Below are positions 61,752 through 64,000 of a DNA stretch of 64,000 nucleotides, piece by piece. Position numbers and translations under genes: made by a program. Numbering within the stretch: the first letter of the stretch is position 1; every line of letters begins with the position of its first letter. The notes under the pieces were generated by a model. That model did not search any database. It had not been told where the DNA came from and saw only the letters and a program-made list of their open reading frames with translations. Source of the DNA: an uncultured Microbacterium sp. (GTDB lineage: Bacteria > Actinomycetota > Actinomycetes > Actinomycetales > Microbacteriaceae); contig NZ_CANKZA010000001.1 of NCBI RefSeq assembly GCF_947488465.1, positions 682,001 to 746,000 of the forward strand, read 5' to 3'.

Positions 61752-63283
61752 CCGATCTGCGCATCGGACGGATGACCACCTCCGTCACCGAGTGGCCCGA
61801 TCCCGATCAGGTGCCGTCGATGCTCCGGCGCATCGTCGACGAGCGGCTCGATGACGCCATGCGGCAGCATCCCCTCCCCGACGGGGAGTGGTGCGTGCAG
61901 CGCCTCGACGTCGCCGTCGAGCTGGACCCCGAACGGCCGCTGAGCGCGCTCGAGACCAACTGGGCAGACCGCGTGCTGACGGCGCTGCGCCAGTCGCTCG
62001 TGGACGGGTCGACCGACGTCGTGCACTACCGGCGCCCCGAGGACGCGATCGACCACATGCTGGGCGGGCTCGTGGCGGGCGACCACGATCATGCCTGGGC
62101 GTGGCGCCTGGTCGGGCTCGTGGGACCGGGCGACCCCGAGCCGGCGGCGGACCCGTGCGGGCTGCTGCTTCTCGTGCTCGGCCGCCTCACGACCGGGGTC
62201 ACCGGCGCGATCGCGCGGCTGATCGCACAGTCGGGCGTCGCCCGGGTGCACCGGATGCTGGGGAGCGAGGGGTGGCAGAGGCTTGCGAGGCTCGTCGCCG
62301 CCGAGGCGCAGAGCCCCTGGGATCCGGCGGCGACGGCGGACGGGCAGGGCGACCGCCGTGCTCCTGCGGCCGCCGTGGACGGCTCGAACACTGGTGCGGG
62401 TGTCGCTCGCGACCGTGCCGACGAGCGGCAGTGGTCTGACGACGCGGTGCTCGCGCGGCTGAGCACCTCGGTGGTGGGGCGGTCGGAGGTCGCGGCCGCC
62501 TTCCGCGCGTCGGGTCTGCGGGTCGACGCCGACACCCTGCGAGCGTGGAGCGTGCTCGCCCTCGCGGCCACGGATCCCGCACAGCTTCGCCGGTCGGCGG
62601 ATCGCCTCGAACACCTTCTCGTCGCGGTCGCGGATCGGCTGCAGCCCGAGGCGGCGTCCGGCCTCGGGCTGGGCGCACGCGGCCCGCGCGCCGACGCCGC
62701 ACGAAGCGCGGCGCGCGCGACATCCGTCAGCGGGTCGGGGTCGCCTCGCGCGGACGACGTCGAGGCGGAATCGCCTGACGAGGCGCCCGCGACCGAGGGA
62801 CCGGCCTCCGAGTGGGGCGGGCTGCTGTTCCTGCTGAACACCGCGGCGGACGCGGCACTCCCCGACGCGCTCGACGACCGCCCCCTCGTCGATCGCACGG
62901 TCGGCTGGGTGCTGCACCGGGTCGGCCGTCGACTCGCGCCCGTCGACGTGGACGACCCTGCGCTCCTCGCCTTCGCTGCCGCCGACGACGTCCCGGTGGA
63001 CGACGAGGATGAGGGCGAGGTTCCGGCGCTCGATGCCCTCGCACACCGCTGGGCGGCACGGACGGCCGAACTCCTGCGGGGCAGCGCGGCCGACGCGGCA
63101 GAAGATGCCGAGCTCGTCCGGCGCATCGCGCACCGCGGCGCGATCATCGAACGCCGACCCGGCTGGATCGAGGCGACCTTCCGCCTCGATGCCGTCGACC
63201 TCGACGTGCGCCGAGCCGGACTCGACCTCGACCCGGGCTGGGTGCCCTGGCTGGGGCATGTCGTGAGGTTCCGCTATGAGTGA
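61748..63283 (+). CDS. Probable contractile injection system tape-measure protein
   Basis: This 511-residue protein is helical overall with a Leu-rich middle (WGGLLFLLNTAADAALPDAL). Its end, FRLDAVDLDVRRAGLDLDPG followed by WVPWLGHVVRF, is typical of eCIS tape-measure/Afp14-position proteins in actinobacteria. An Ala/Asp-rich variable stretch lies at about 195-230 and 300-355. The position directly before the AAA+ ATPase also fits. The identification rests on the C-terminus and gene order. Confidence 0.7.
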   Translation: MTDLRIGRMTTSVTEWPDPDQVPSMLRRIVDERLDDAMRQHPLPDGEWCVQRLDVAVELDPERPLSALETNWADRVLTALRQSLVDGSTDVVHYRRPEDAIDHMLGGLVAGDHDHAWAWRLVGLVGPGDPEPAADPCGLLLLVLGRLTTGVTGAIARLIAQSGVARVHRMLGSEGWQRLARLVAAEAQSPWDPAATADGQGDRRAPAAAVDGSNTGAGVARDRADERQWSDDAVLARLSTSVVGRSEVAAAFRASGLRVDADTLRAWSVLALAATDPAQLRRSADRLEHLLVAVADRLQPEAASGLGLGARGPRADAARSAARATSVSGSGSPRADDVEAESPDEAPATEGPASEWGGLLFLLNTAADAALPDALDDRPLVDRTVGWVLHRVGRRLAPVDVDDPALLAFAAADDVPVDDEDEGEVPALDALAHRWAARTAELLRGSAADAAEDAELVRRIAHRGAIIERRPGWIEATFRLDAVDLDVRRAGLDLDPGWVPWLGHVVRFRYE

Positions 63284-64000
63284 TCGCGGATACCTCACCG
63301 CTCGCGTGGGTCAGATGTGCCGACGGATCGCCGCCGTCGTCGACAAGAACTGCACGCCCGAATCCGGCGCGGCCGAGGCTGTCGGCTTCCTGCGCGACTG
63401 GGCCGACGCCGCGGACGACGGGGGCGCCCGCACCACTTCCGCCGCCGAGACGCCGCTCACCCGGATCGTGCGCGGGTTCGCCCTCACCGACCTCGAGATC
63501 GATCTGCTGATCCTCGCCGGCGTGCCCGAAGAGCACGAGGGGCTCGCGGCGACGCTGCGCACGCTGCATCCGACGGGCGAACCGCGACCGACCGCGGGGC
63601 TCGCCGCGCTGGTGTTCGGCGGCGACACCGACACCCGTGCGCACCTGCGCGAGACCTTGACCAGCGGGGCCGCTGTGCGGCACGGCCTGCTGAGCCTCGA
63701 GGGGAGCGGGCCGTACTTCGAGCGCTCGCTCGTCCTCGCCGATGAGTTGTGGCCGGCGCTGCACGGGCACGACGCGTGGCCCGCGAGCCTTCGCCGCGTG
63801 GCGACCGCCGGCGGTCCGGCGGGAATGGCGTCGTGGCTGATGCTGCCGGATGCGGCGGCAGGCGTGAGCGCCGTGCGGAACGACGAGCGCGCGCTGGTCG
63901 CCGTCCTGGACGAGGACCCGATCGTCGCCCGGGGTCGGTGCGAGACGATCGCGACAGCGGCGGGACGCGACCTCGTGGGGGCGACGCTCTCGGCGAGCAG
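63276..64000 (+). CDS. AAA+ ATPase of the eCIS (Afp15/Pvc15 type), truncated by window edge
   Basis: The first 241 residues show the N-terminal helical domain of eCIS-linked AAA+ ATPases: PLTRIVRGFALTDLEIDLLILAG, EEHEGLAATLRTLHPTGEPR, LSLEGSGPYFERSLVLADELWPALHG. The Walker motifs lie past the right edge. Such ATPases help assembly or disassembly of the particle. It overlaps the preceding stop by eight bases, and the operon continues out of the window. Confidence 0.8.
   Translation, partial: MSDRGYLTARVGQMCRRIAAVVDKNCTPESGAAEAVGFLRDWADAADDGGARTTSAAETPLTRIVRGFALTDLEIDLLILAGVPEEHEGLAATLRTLHPTGEPRPTAGLAALVFGGDTDTRAHLRETLTSGAAVRHGLLSLEGSGPYFERSLVLADELWPALHGHDAWPASLRRVATAGGPAGMASWLMLPDAAAGVSAVRNDERALVAVLDEDPIVARGRCETIATAAGRDLVGATLSAS

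Noticed and set aside
1..64000. CRISPR arrays, insertion sequences, rRNA and tRNA genes
   Set aside because: No regularly spaced repeats, transposase motifs or RNA gene folds were seen on either strand.

Overview
The window is high-GC actinobacterial chromosome. Gene content and order point to Microbacteriaceae, probably Microbacterium or a close relative. Supporting this are the blocks DUF3000-RNase D-FadA-FadB, dut-DUF3710-DUF3159 next to DUF3093/DUF4193/SepH, rpoD with a CofE-like gene, DUF7455 near a type IIA topoisomerase B subunit, and pepA-lpd-sucB. Many genes carry an actinobacterial TANNNT -10 element only six bases before the start codon, which implies leaderless mRNAs. The species call is inference.

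Layout. 1-9 kb: end of a membrane protein, DUF3000, RNase D, fatty acid beta-oxidation pair FadA/FadB, an SPFH-like membrane protein, aminopeptidase N. 9-19 kb: dxs, aconitase, dut operon, SepH division protein, a phosphatase-superfamily protein. 19-26 kb: type IIA topoisomerase A and B subunits flanking a divergent two-component system (NarL-type regulator and HisKA_3 kinase). A 15-codon micropeptide gene with an ideal ribosome site lies between these two regulatory genes. 26-40 kb: DUF7455, an ATP-grasp protein, CofE-like ligase, primary sigma factor, PAC2 protein, leucyl aminopeptidase, E3 and E2 of the 2-oxoacid dehydrogenase complex, DUF4191, RDD protein, glutamine synthetase with a GlnR-type operator and a strong terminator.

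40.0-40.9 kb holds no convincing gene. From 40.9 kb to the window end lies an accessory island encoding an extracellular contractile injection system (eCIS, phage-tail-like). It has a SARP/BTAD regulator and a Cys-rich coiled-coil protein on the minus strand. A tightly coupled plus-strand operon follows: Pvc16-type cap protein, carboxypeptidase-regulatory-like protein, sheath, tube, second sheath, second tube, LysM-position tube adaptor, small protein, hub, spike, a membrane-segment protein, a 970-residue protein with a nuclease-like C-terminus, gp25 wedge, gpJ baseplate, a propeller-gpI fusion, a likely tape-measure protein, and the start of an AAA+ ATPase cut by the window edge.

The main new observations concern regulation and cargo. 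Three heptamer direct repeats with an 11-bp period, the geometry of SARP operators, sit upstream of the SARP gene, the coiled-coil gene and the eCIS operon, each 8-9 bp before a -10-like hexamer. This predicts a self-contained SARP-eCIS regulon. The micropeptide between the two-component genes and the membrane-anchored and toxin-like proteins inside the eCIS operon are the other leads.
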